Assembly (NCBI GenBank): GCA_003483345.1
Contig: DMWH01000102.1
Coordinates: forward strand, 1-19,637
Direction of reading: 5' to 3'
From: Clostridiales bacterium
Lineage (GTDB): Bacteria > Bacillota > Clostridia > Tissierellales > Sedimentibacteraceae
DNA length: 19,637 nucleotides
The translations under genes were made by a program, and so were the position numbers. Below, one piece after another: positions 8,103-15,844 of the stretch; position 1 is the first letter of the stretch; every line of letters starts with the position of its first letter. The notes beneath the pieces are model-generated. The model was given only the letters and a program-made list of their open reading frames with translations. It was not told the DNA's origin and did no database searches.

Positions 8103-9013
8103 ATGCAATGTTCCTTTTCTATTCTGCTTAAATCAAGCATATCACCAATTTTTTTATCCCATTCAATAGGCTCGAAACATTCCATGCCATTACCTGGGAA
8201 AAAGGTTAACTCGCCGAAATAAATATTACCTTGGTTTTCATAAAAATCTACCCTTACAAATGCAAAATCGCTGGCAAGCACTTTTGATAATTCTATCATT
8301 TTCTCAAATTTTTGAGGCTTTTTCACGATATTACTGCTTTTGTATTTTCTAATAAATGGTAATTTAATAAATTCTAGGTCAAAAAAGGTAACTTTTAGAT
8401 CTGTTTCTCTATCTGAACAAGTAAATAATAATCGTGGTTCTCCATGAAAACACATAAACTTATAGTCTATCATTGAACCGCTTAATAATTTTTCACAGAT
8501 TATCTTTGGTTTTATGTTCTTATATACCCACTCGCCGTTCTGATAATAGTAATTTTCTTTCATCCATTTCCGTAATTTTGCGAATTCTACATTCCAATTA
8601 AAAACTTCTTTATCTTTACAAATTATAACTCTACCGGAGGAATGATTAGGTTTTAGAACAAATTCATTAGGCAGTCCGTTTATATTAATGTCATCAACTG
8701 AATCCCACACACCGTAAATTGGAGTCAAGTATTCTTTTCCTATTTTCTCAGCAACAATATCTCTTACGGCTACCTTGTCAGCACACTTGCTCATAATGGG
8801 GTTACGATAATGCACTTTTAGCCATTGGATTTTTTCATTAAAGGTTTGTGGATTAGCAAGATTAAGATTATAAGCAAGGTTTTTTCTAAAATCTTGCTTT
8901 GTAGTATGAATAAAAAAATGTTTAAACATAAAATGTCGCTTAGCCATTAATAATGACAAACAAAAATTATGTAAGCTAATTCGTCTTATTATATAGTTCT
9001 TTATACGTTCCAT
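8099..9013 (-). CDS. TupA-type ATP-grasp ligase
   Basis: A 304-residue protein of the ATPgrasp_TupA family, named after a teichuronopeptide gene of Bacillus halodurans. ATP-grasp enzymes activate a carboxylate as acyl phosphate and join it to an amine. Visible features are the TFNEKIQWLK region (57-66) and ADKVAVRDIV (78-87), both characteristic of TupA, the ATP-binding FVLKPNHSSG (118-127), the adenine-side PKIICEKLL (169-177), DYKFMCFHGEPR (183-194), and the metal-binding FVRVDFYENQG / IYFGELTFFPGNGM block (252-277; Asp256, Glu268). It begins 38 bases inside the end of the Wzy-like gene; a later ATG at 8947 avoids the overlap but has no ribosome binding site. Such proteins are often annotated as glycosyltransferases, which the motifs do not support. 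The substrate here is likely a uronic acid carboxylate or an amino-sugar amine, by inference. Confidence 0.82.
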   Translation of the reverse strand: MERIKNYIIRRISLHNFCLSLLMAKRHFMFKHFFIHTTKQDFRKNLAYNLNLANPQTFNEKIQWLKVHYRNPIMSKCADKVAVRDIVAEKIGKEYLTPIYGVWDSVDDININGLPNEFVLKPNHSSGRVIICKDKEVFNWNVEFAKLRKWMKENYYYQNGEWVYKNIKPKIICEKLLSGSMIDYKFMCFHGEPRLLFTCSDRETDLKVTFFDLEFIKLPFIRKYKSSNIVKKPQKFEKMIELSKVLASDFAFVRVDFYENQGNIYFGELTFFPGNGMECFEPIEWDKKIGDMLDLSRIEKEHCI

Positions 9014-10205
9014 TATCAGGCCCCAATTCTTGTACTTCGTTTCGACTTGAAGTTACAGAGTAATAACCCATAGCAAAAATTATATACAATATCTTTGAAT
9101 AATAATTAGGTCCAAACATACCATCCACTAAGGTTATTACCGTAAGTATCAAAATTGTTTTTTTATCCATAGATAATTTTTTAGCTTTCTGTAATATTAT
9201 GTAATATATATAGTAATATAAAACAAAGCCCACAAACCCCACATTTACCAATAACTCTACAAAATTATTGTGGGAATATGTAGCCCATCCAGAAGTCTGT
9301 ATAAACAATTCTCTAAAATTATTTATACCATATCCTTGAATTGGTCTATAAAAAAATTGTTCCAGTCCATATGCAATCATGTCCAACCGCGTCATAGTAG
9401 AATTATCTACTGGATCTGTTGAATAAAATAAATTAAAAAACATGTCGAATCTCTTCACAATTGCCAAATCTTCGAAATATGAAAATATTATGCATAAAAC
9501 GAGGCCAATAACTACGGAGCTCTTAATTATTCTGCGAAAGCCTACATAACCATATTCAATTATTATTAAGCAACCTACTCCGATAGCACAGCATAGTATT
9601 GCTGCTCTTGATCCACTCGCCAATACCATTAACAACGATAATATTGCTACTAGAATACTCGTCATTGTTTTTTTGTTAAAATACTGACCTAAACCCGCAA
9701 TTACTCCCATTACAGCAAAAGAACCATAAGTGTTTTCTTGATTTATTTCAAATCCCAGTCGTAATCCACTACCTAACATAGAAAAAAAATCTATAAACCC
9801 ATAATAATATAAGGAATATATGCCCATACTTCCTACACCAATACTAATTGCATTTACTAACCTGTCTACGCTTATACAACTTTGCGAAAAATACTCATAC
9901 ATTATGAGCGAATATACCCCTAATTGTGCCAACGTTCCTACCATAATTAAACTTGTACCAGCATCAATGCTCCATAATATAGACGCAAATACCCATCCTA
10001 ACCATGCAAAAACGGCAAAATGGAATTGTCTTATTACCACTGCTTTTTGTTTTATAACTATATACAGCAACATTAATACTACTGAAAAAATAGTAGTGCC
10101 ATAAAATATCCATACTGTTTCCTCCTTATAGGAGAAACACATTATAGCAATAATATTTAAAACTAGAGAATAATAGCAAAAATCTGCAATTTTTTGTAAT
10201 TTCAT
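8976..10205 (-). CDS. Wzy-type polymerase or O-antigen ligase family membrane protein
   Basis: A 409-residue integral membrane protein with about ten to twelve hydrophobic segments (for example near 11-24, 31-51, 61-79, 87-103, 162-175, 182-196, 201-217, 230-243, 317-338). It carries LASGSRAA at 195-202 and, in the large loop, RPIQGYGINNF (287-297) and SHNNFVELLVNVG (311-323), the signatures of the O-antigen ligase/Wzy_C family. It would polymerise repeat units or transfer the glycan at the outer face of the membrane; ligase and polymerase cannot be told apart by sequence alone. The correct start is almost certainly the ATG at 10203-10205, with GGTGAGGA seven bases upstream and 16 bases after the previous stop. 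An upstream in-frame extension to 10298 lies inside the preceding GT4 gene. It overlaps the ATP-grasp gene by 38 bases. Confidence 0.88.
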   Translation of the reverse strand: MKLQKIADFCYYSLVLNIIAIMCFSYKEETVWIFYGTTIFSVVLMLLYIVIKQKAVVIRQFHFAVFAWLGWVFASILWSIDAGTSLIMVGTLAQLGVYSLIMYEYFSQSCISVDRLVNAISIGVGSMGIYSLYYYGFIDFFSMLGSGLRLGFEINQENTYGSFAVMGVIAGLGQYFNKKTMTSILVAILSLLMVLASGSRAAILCCAIGVGCLIIIEYGYVGFRRIIKSSVVIGLVLCIIFSYFEDLAIVKRFDMFFNLFYSTDPVDNSTMTRLDMIAYGLEQFFYRPIQGYGINNFRELFIQTSGWATYSHNNFVELLVNVGFVGFVLYYYIYYIILQKAKKLSMDKKTILILTVITLVDGMFGPNYYSKILYIIFAMGYYSVTSSRNEVQELGPDNGTYKELYNKTN

Positions 10206-10221
10206 TCTTATTTCCTCACCA

Positions 10222-11325
10222 TTATGACTTAAACACCAATTCTTCAAATTGCTTGCTAATATCTTGTATATCATATCCAGCACACTTAACATGCTCAATA
10301 TACGTTTCTCTGGATGTGTTTTTTTTGTTTAACACAATTTTGCTCCACTCATACCTGTTAGCTTCTAAAGGTAAGAATGTAACATTGTCAGTTATTTCAA
10401 CTTCTTTGGTTATCTTATTGGATAACACGCAGGGCAATCCTGTTGCTTGTGCCTCTATAATAACATTAGGCATACCTTCAAAAAAAGATGGAAATACCAT
10501 GACATCCATAGCCATAAGCAGTGATGGAACGTCTTTACGAATGCCGGCAAAAATAACCTTTTTATTTAAACCGAGATTTTTTATTTGTCTTTGTATGTCT
10601 TTTTCTAGTTCACCCTCGCCAACCAATAACAAAATAGAATCATCATTAAAATCAACTACTTCTTTAAAAACTTCAACCAAAAATTTATGATTTTTTTGCA
10701 CATTAAATCTGCCAATATGCCCCACAACTAATTTATTATCTAATCTTAACTCTTTTCTGATCCCGTTCCTTTTCTCTATGTCAAATTTGTATGATTCTAT
10801 TGGAATAGCATTTTTTAAAATTTCTACTTTTCTATTTTTAGTGCTATTTTTACCAAAAACGAACTCTGCAGCCTCTGTTGATGGAGCTATTTTCACTGTC
10901 GGTACACAAATTGGCAACCAAAAAAATATTTTATCTAAAAGCATGTTGAAAACCCCGCCGATGTTACCAGCATTAGTTGATCTTAAAACCAATTGTCTAG
11001 CTCCCGCTAATTTAGCAATCAATAAATCAATCGCTCCAAAAGAATGAGATGACATACGTAAACAATATTTGTATTTATTAATTTTTACTATTTTATAAAC
11101 TTTGTATGCAAATTCAAAAATATTAGCAGATTTAGCTGGAACGTAAAAAATTTTGCCGCCCAACTTATAAATTTCTTTATCGTAAAATCCTTCATTTTGT
11201 GAATTAACTACAAAGTCAAATTGATACTTATTCTTATCAATTACCCTATAAACTTTCATTAGAAAAGTTTCTGCACCACCAGCATCCATAGAAGATACAA
11301 AGCATAACAAACGTTTAGGTTCCAT
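10222..11325 (-). CDS. Family 4 glycosyltransferase (EpsF-like)
   Basis: The 367-residue GT-B enzyme begins KRLLCFVSSMDAGGAETFLM, where the GGAET loop is typical of EpsF-like GT4 proteins. The second domain has VVGHIGRFNVQKNH (200-213), LLLVGEGELE (232-241), and the nucleotide-sugar EX7E motif with Glu283 and Glu291 in PSFFEGMPNVIIEAQ. The C-terminal half is a standard Glycos_transf_1 domain. No membrane segment is seen. The gene sits 23 bases after the stop of another GT4 gene and 16 bases ahead of the Wzy-like gene. The ribosome binding site is weak: TTGGAG lies about 13 bases before the ATG. It probably adds a mid-chain sugar; donor and linkage cannot be read. Confidence 0.9.
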   Translation of the reverse strand: MEPKRLLCFVSSMDAGGAETFLMKVYRVIDKNKYQFDFVVNSQNEGFYDKEIYKLGGKIFYVPAKSANIFEFAYKVYKIVKINKYKYCLRMSSHSFGAIDLLIAKLAGARQLVLRSTNAGNIGGVFNMLLDKIFFWLPICVPTVKIAPSTEAAEFVFGKNSTKNRKVEILKNAIPIESYKFDIEKRNGIRKELRLDNKLVVGHIGRFNVQKNHKFLVEVFKEVVDFNDDSILLLVGEGELEKDIQRQIKNLGLNKKVIFAGIRKDVPSLLMAMDVMVFPSFFEGMPNVIIEAQATGLPCVLSNKITKEVEITDNVTFLPLEANRYEWSKIVLNKKNTSRETYIEHVKCAGYDIQDISKQFEELVFKS

Positions 11326-11348
11326 ATTTATGTTGCAACTCCAATATA

Positions 11349-12383
11349 TTAATTTAACTTTTCAACAAATATTTTAAGTGCATTTTCTGGTAAAAAAGCT
11401 CTTGCTTGATCAACACAATTAACTTTCATCTCTTTATATTTTTCTTTATTTTTCAAAACTTTAAAAATATCCTGCTTTAATTCATCAATGCTGTGTGTAT
11501 CAAAAATAAATCCAGTTTCACCGTCTTTAATAATTTCGGCATTATACCTCCAATCACTGGCAATAACAGGTATGCCAGAGGCAAAAGCGTCCAGTATTGT
11601 TCCTGCAAAGCCCTCACCAGGATAATACGTTGGAAATAACAAAGCATAATAATTCTTCAATACTTCGACACTTTTATCAAAAGGAACTTCACCTTTATAA
11701 TTTATATAATTCGGCGCATTCTCTATAATTTTTTCAAATTCATCCATATAATTCGGATCAATTTGTCCATAAATATCTAAATGACAAATCGATACATCGT
11801 GTTCTTCGTTAATTGCCTTTATTGCTATAATTGCATCTTCAATACCTTTTTCTTTTACAACCCGCGAAAAAGTGCAAAATTTATATGGCGGTTGCGTAAT
11901 ATAAACAAATTCATTTTCTGGCAAAATGTTCAAATCTTTAAAATTGGGAACAATATAAATGTTATGCAAACCCAATGCATTTAATTTCTGTTTCATAGAG
12001 TTGGTTTCAACATAGATTCCGTCAAATCGTTTTAATGCTTTTAAAAGCCATAATTTTTTAGATAATAATTCCGGCAACCAACCGCCTATAACCATATAAT
12101 GTAATTTAAAATTATATAATCCCCTAAATAACGCAAATAGAGGCGCAAAAACTTTTATACCATTAGATGCCGGTAATATTATGATATGGCAGCAATCTTT
12201 GGATAATTCTAAAATATTCCTAAGCATTTTAAATGGTGAATTTCGCCATCCATTCGTATCTAGTGTTTTTACATCCACATTACCGTATAATTTTGTTAAT
12301 TCTTTATGTAAATTTTTTGTTTTTACAATCTGACCATCTATTATATTTGAGTTAAATCCAAAGTGCCCGCATATTCCAATCAT
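11349..12383 (-). CDS. Family 4 glycosyltransferase
   Basis: A 344-residue GT-B enzyme that opens IGICGHFGFNSNIIDGQIVKT, an acceptor-domain start common in GT4 enzymes of EPS loci, with the Gly-rich turn followed by GQIVKT. The C-terminal domain shows FCTFSRVVKEKGIEDAI (169-185), HLDIYGQID (201-209), and FPTYYPGEGFAGTILDAFAS (250-269). In that last block the usual EX7E pair is Glu257 with Asp265, a conservative change also seen in related proteins. No membrane segments. It is the first gene after the longest intergenic gap, and it has AGGTGA three bases before the ATG together with a possible promoter at 12429-12456, so it may head a second transcript. The specificity is unknown. Confidence 0.88.
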   Translation of the reverse strand: MIGICGHFGFNSNIIDGQIVKTKNLHKELTKLYGNVDVKTLDTNGWRNSPFKMLRNILELSKDCCHIIILPASNGIKVFAPLFALFRGLYNFKLHYMVIGGWLPELLSKKLWLLKALKRFDGIYVETNSMKQKLNALGLHNIYIVPNFKDLNILPENEFVYITQPPYKFCTFSRVVKEKGIEDAIIAIKAINEEHDVSICHLDIYGQIDPNYMDEFEKIIENAPNYINYKGEVPFDKSVEVLKNYYALLFPTYYPGEGFAGTILDAFASGIPVIASDWRYNAEIIKDGETGFIFDTHSIDELKQDIFKVLKNKEKYKEMKVNCVDQARAFLPENALKIFVEKLN

Positions 12384-12428
12384 TTTTCACCTATCATCTT
12401 TACATATAGTGTTTTTTACAGCACTGAA

Positions 12429-12456
12429 AATATAAAATAAAACTACATCGTGACAA
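12429..12456 (-). promoter_or_regulatory. Possible internal sigma-70-type promoter
   Basis: On the minus strand TTGTCA (12451-12456) is followed after 16 bases by TATATT (12429-12434); each differs from the consensus at one position. It would start transcription near 12421, about 40 bases ahead of the GT4 gene. The stretch is AT-rich, so a chance match is quite possible. Confidence 0.4.
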
Positions 12457-12457
12457 T

Positions 12458-12486
12458 ATAAATGTTGAACTTAGGCCAACATTTAT
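12458..12486. repeat. 10-bp perfect inverted repeat in the largest intergenic gap
   Basis: ATAAATGTTG (12458-12467) is the exact reverse complement of CAACATTTAT (12477-12486), separated by a nine-base loop. The stem is AT-rich and no T-run follows on the minus strand, so it is not a standard Rho-independent terminator. It sits just upstream of the putative promoter and after the FemAB-like gene, where it might serve as an operator, an attenuator or an mRNA 3'-end stabiliser. The remainder of the 196-base gap shows no coding potential. Confidence 0.5.
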
Positions 12487-12579
12487 CATCTACTCATTAT
12501 TTACATCGTATTTAATTGATATTACCAGATATTGTTTTTGTGTTTAAACATTAACTTTCTTATTAATTACCACTAATGA

Positions 12580-13620
12580 TTATTTATCATGTTTTTTATA
12601 TGCTTTTGTTTGTTGTACACTTTTCTTTCTTCCAATACCTTTAATTTTAAATCCAATCCAAACCATTTTTTTAGCTAAATCTCTCAGTTTTATCAACACA
12701 GAAAATCTTGCTATCATAATACATGGATATGATATTTTTTCTGGCCCAAATTTATTTTTGTATGGTCTTTCACCGTACATATCAAAATATTTAAATCCTT
12801 TGCCCCTAAAATATTTTATTGCATACCAAATCATATATTCATTTGGTCGATAGAATTGAAATTCTCTAAAACTAGCTGCACCCCAAAAATAAAATCGCTC
12901 ATTATATCCAACAAATATAGTAGTAGCTATACATTGGCCCTTGGGCTCATTGGCTCTTAGACACAATATGTGTTCACTATCTAGGCTGTTAAACAAATCT
13001 AAAACTTTACTAACTTTGTATGTAGGTACTAACCCTTGTTTTGCAAAAACTTCTTTTAATTGCTCATAATATTCAGTAGCAAATTGTTCATCCGGTTTTG
13101 CAATTTCAATAGTTGCTCCTCGTCTTTCGAACTGTCTTATAAAGTTTCTGCAATCAGTTTTAAACACTTTAAACAGTTCGTCATTGGTTCTATTAATATT
13201 TAACTCAATTGACCTCGACATAATATATTTGATTTTTTTATTTTTTAATTGTTCTTCTTCTATAAACCTATCTGAAATTTGAATATACAAACATTTAAAA
13301 GTTTTAAAAATAAATTTTGCAATCGGCTCAATTAAGGTTACTCTATCATATTTATCTACTATATCAAATCCCATATATCCTGTTGTCCAACCATTAAATG
13401 GACTAGCAAATATTTTTACCCCAAATTTAGAAAATACAAAACCTGTGAAATAACCCACGAAATTTGCATTATCAGTAATTCTTATAATTATTGGTTTAGC
13501 GTTTTGATTAATTTGAATATAATTTATCCATTCTACTGTTGTAAATAAATTTTTACCGCCAAATTGATAATATTCTTCTAAATTAACTTTATCAATATCT
13601 ATTAGTTCAAATGAGTACAC
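12580..13620 (-). CDS. FemAB/GNAT-fold acyl or aminoacyl transferase
   Basis: A 346-residue protein with two stacked GNAT-like halves, as in FemAB-type proteins (Acetyltransf_6). The N-terminal half includes NLFTTVEWINYI (24-35) and the FASPFNGWTTGYMGFD segment (71-86). The second half includes the SRSIELNINRTNDELFKVF segment (135-153), CRNFIRQFERRG (157-168), and the conserved core RPNEYMIWYAIKYFRGKGFKYFDMYGE (about 258-284) followed by YKNKFGPE. Proteins of this fold transfer an acyl or aminoacyl group to an amine. The start is GTG at 13618-13620, supported by AGGAGG nine bases upstream, and no in-frame ATG lies nearby. It follows the deacetylase gene, suggesting that it re-acylates the amine the deacetylase exposes. 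It has no signal peptide, so it should act on cytoplasmic or lipid-linked intermediates. The substrate is unknown. The gene is very AT-rich. Confidence 0.8.
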   Translation of the reverse strand: MYSFELIDIDKVNLEEYYQFGGKNLFTTVEWINYIQINQNAKPIIIRITDNANFVGYFTGFVFSKFGVKIFASPFNGWTTGYMGFDIVDKYDRVTLIEPIAKFIFKTFKCLYIQISDRFIEEEQLKNKKIKYIMSRSIELNINRTNDELFKVFKTDCRNFIRQFERRGATIEIAKPDEQFATEYYEQLKEVFAKQGLVPTYKVSKVLDLFNSLDSEHILCLRANEPKGQCIATTIFVGYNERFYFWGAASFREFQFYRPNEYMIWYAIKYFRGKGFKYFDMYGERPYKNKFGPEKISYPCIMIARFSVLIKLRDLAKKMVWIGFKIKGIGRKKSVQQTKAYKKHDK

Positions 13621-13666
13621 TGACTATGTCCTCCTGTTTTTCACCTGATACTCTAACATATAACTA

Positions 13667-13687
13667 TTTAATGTTTAATGTTTAATG
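13667..13687. repeat. Three tandem copies of a 7-bp unit over a stop codon
   Basis: TTTAATG occurs three times in perfect tandem (13667-13673, 13674-13680, 13681-13687). The last copy contains the stop codon of the deacetylase gene. On the minus strand the unit reads CATTAAA, so the 7-base period places a TAA in each reading frame. It may be a slippage product or a backup stop cluster. Confidence 0.75.
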
Positions 13688-14476
13688 TGCCAATATAACT
13701 TCTAATATAGGTTGCACGCGAACCTCACCCTTTTCAACCAATTCTCTCAAATTAGCACACAATTTCTCAAATTCAATTGCGTCCCAACACCAAGGATCTT
13801 TTCCATATGTGTCTTCATTATTATTTTGAATTCCATGAAGCATAAATATTATCCAACTTCCCTCATTCCCTTTGATAAATTCAGTAATAACATTCGCTTT
13901 GTCACCACTTCTAATCACAACTGATTGTAAATTGTAAGGATTGAACCTACAATCATTGGGATTTATACAATTGTAGCGATTAAACAACTGATAAAATAAT
14001 GTTAGTTTTGTTGCATTATATAATACATACCATGCTTTTGATAAAAATGAGTAACAATGTTTGCTTCTACCACCACGCATATATACAACATTTGTAGTTT
14101 TTAAATATTTTGCATATAAAATTTTATCCGACTCAGATAATCTAGAACAAGGTATAGAGAACCCAACTTTATCGCCGATTACATTCCATTCATGCATTTT
14201 TTTAATGCTAATTAATAAATCATCTTTGTTTGTTATATGTTTGTCTCCATGAGATGATATTTCAAATCCATTATCCGACAATTCCTTTAATTGTTTAATT
14301 GTCATTGGACCTTTAGCTGTTTGCCAACTATTATTTTCCCATGTTTTATCCACATACCCTGTAGTAACATGAATTGTTCCAACCAAATTAAATTCTTTCA
14401 TAATTTTAAATGCCATTCTATAAGTATCTTCCCGTCCATCATCGAATGATAAAGATACTATCGTCTTTTCTGTCAC
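13682..14476 (-). CDS. Cytoplasmic NodB-type polysaccharide deacetylase (CE4)
   Basis: A metal-dependent deacetylase domain in a 264-residue protein. Motif 1 is SLSFDDG (8-14), giving the catalytic base and metal-binding Asp. Motif 2 is ISSHGDKH (73-80), whose two His residues complete the metal site. Motif 5 is likely FMLHG (211-215), with the catalytic-acid His. There is no signal peptide or membrane segment, since the protein starts directly at the first strand, so it should act inside the cell on a nucleotide-linked or lipid-linked sugar and not on exported polymer. The start is GTG at 14474-14476, with GGGG nine bases upstream. It lies between the UDP-HexNAc dehydrogenase and the FemAB-like gene. 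PIG-L-type deacetylases often do this job in other loci, so a CE4 enzyme here is less common. Confidence 0.88.
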   Translation of the reverse strand: MTEKTIVSLSFDDGREDTYRMAFKIMKEFNLVGTIHVTTGYVDKTWENNSWQTAKGPMTIKQLKELSDNGFEISSHGDKHITNKDDLLISIKKMHEWNVIGDKVGFSIPCSRLSESDKILYAKYLKTTNVVYMRGGRSKHCYSFLSKAWYVLYNATKLTLFYQLFNRYNCINPNDCRFNPYNLQSVVIRSGDKANVITEFIKGNEGSWIIFMLHGIQNNNEDTYGKDPWCWDAIEFEKLCANLRELVEKGEVRVQPILEVILAH

Positions 14477-14505
14477 CGTTTTTTACCCCATTTTATCTTT
14501 ATGGT

Positions 14506-15837
14506 TTATAATCTCCAATAACTATACCCATTTTTTTGAACCGCTGATTTATCTAACATGCCTTTAACATCGACAATAACTTTTTCATGGTTATCAAAAT
14601 CGCCAAATAATTTATCTATCTCAGACAATGTCATATTCTCGAATTCATGATGTGCCACTGCAAGTATCAAGCAATCAACATCCAAAACATCTTCAAGATT
14701 AGTCAATTTCACTCCATATTCATGCAATGCCTCATTTGCATTTGCTATCGGATCAACAACTATTGGACTAATACCATATTCCTCAAGTCTGTCAATAATG
14801 TCCTTCACCTTAGAATTACGCGTATCTGGGCAATTCTCTTTAAAAGTTATTCCTAAAATTGCAACTTTCGCTTTGCGCACAACCTTTCCTGCAAGTACCA
14901 GTTGCTTTATTGTTGCATCAGCCACAAATGCTCCCATTCCATCATTAACTTGTCGTCCTGAAAGAATAATTTGGCTATGATAGCCCAACTTCTCTGCTTG
15001 ATATACAAAGTAGTAAGGATCGACTCCTATACAGTGGCCGCCAACAAGTCCTGGCCGGAACCCAAGTGAATTCCATTTTGTATTCATAGCATCGACAACT
15101 TCATTTGTATCAATATCCATTCGATCAAAGACCATAGCAAGTTCATTCATGAACGCAATATTAATATCGCGTTGAGAATTTTCAGCAACCTTAGCCGCCT
15201 CTGCAACCTTTATCGAGCTCGCTTTATGAACTCCGACCTTGATTACCAATTCGTACACATTCGCTATTTCATCTAAGGTCTCCGAATCCATTCCAGAAAC
15301 TATTTTCTTTATATTTTCTAATCTGTGCTGCTTGTCCCCAGGATTAATGCGTTCTGGAGAATACCCAACCTTAAAATCTTCTCCACATTTCAATCCTGAC
15401 TCCTTTTCCAAAATAGGTACACATATATCTTCTGTTACACCAGGATAAACTGTAGATTCATATACAACAATGGATCCTTTAGTTAAATTGCGTCCTAAAA
15501 TCCTGCTTGCCCCTTCTACTGGAGATAAGTCTGGAGTTTTATCTTGATTTACAGGTGTTGGGACTGCAATAATATGAAACTTAGCCTCTTTTAGCTTTAT
15601 TTCCTCACTTGTAAAATCAATAGTTGTATTTTTTATTGCCTCGTCACCGACTTCTTGGGTAGGATCAATTCCTTTATTATACAAAGAAATTTTTTCTGCG
15701 TTCAAATCAAAACCAATAACTTCTGCATATTTCGCAAAAGCTACTGCTATGGGCATTCCGACGTAACCAAGACCAACCACAGCTATTTTCTCTTCTTTTT
15801 TTATAATTTTTTCATATATATTCAAAGTAATTTTCAC
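14506..15837 (-). CDS. UDP-N-acetylhexosamine 6-dehydrogenase (WbpO/TviB family)
   Basis: Oxidises C6 of a UDP-HexNAc (GlcNAc, GalNAc or ManNAc) to the uronic acid with two NAD+. The 443-residue product has the NAD motif GLGYVGMP (22-29), AVPTPVNQDKTPDLSPV (91-107), VVYESTVYPGVTED (124-137), GYSPERINPGD (158-168), the KVAEAAKVAENSQRDINIAFMNELA helix block (210-234), and catalytic Cys269 in GLVGGHCIGVDPYY (263-276). These match the WbpO/TviB/VipA type (UDP-GalNAc or UDP-GlcNAc dehydrogenase) better than Ugd. The start is uncertain: the GTG at 15837 directly abuts AAGGGG, whereas the TTG at 15825 would have the ideal spacing; no in-frame ATG is near. The start lies only seven bases after the stop of the preceding GT4. 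It means the polymer probably holds an N-acetylated uronic acid besides GlcA or GalA. Confidence 0.9.
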   Translation of the reverse strand: MKITLNIYEKIIKKEEKIAVVGLGYVGMPIAVAFAKYAEVIGFDLNAEKISLYNKGIDPTQEVGDEAIKNTTIDFTSEEIKLKEAKFHIIAVPTPVNQDKTPDLSPVEGASRILGRNLTKGSIVVYESTVYPGVTEDICVPILEKESGLKCGEDFKVGYSPERINPGDKQHRLENIKKIVSGMDSETLDEIANVYELVIKVGVHKASSIKVAEAAKVAENSQRDINIAFMNELAMVFDRMDIDTNEVVDAMNTKWNSLGFRPGLVGGHCIGVDPYYFVYQAEKLGYHSQIILSGRQVNDGMGAFVADATIKQLVLAGKVVRKAKVAILGITFKENCPDTRNSKVKDIIDRLEEYGISPIVVDPIANANEALHEYGVKLTNLEDVLDVDCLILAVAHHEFENMTLSEIDKLFGDFDNHEKVIVDVKGMLDKSAVQKNGYSYWRL

Positions 15838-15844
15838 CCCTTAT

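Noticed and set aside
8099..9013. Glycosyltransferase, as TupA-like proteins are often labelled
   Set aside because: The visible blocks (KPNHSSG, the Asp/Glu metal site) are ATP-grasp features and no glycosyltransferase motif is present.
10206..10298. N-terminal extension of the Wzy-like protein
   Set aside because: The added 31 residues are encoded inside the preceding GT4 gene, and the ATG at 10205 has a much better ribosome binding site.
10253..10690. 145-codon open frame on the plus strand
   Set aside because: It is antisense to the C-terminal domain of a GT4 that has an intact EX7E motif.
12458..12486. Rho-independent terminator
   Set aside because: The stem is AT-rich and no run of T follows on the minus strand, so it is listed only as an inverted repeat.
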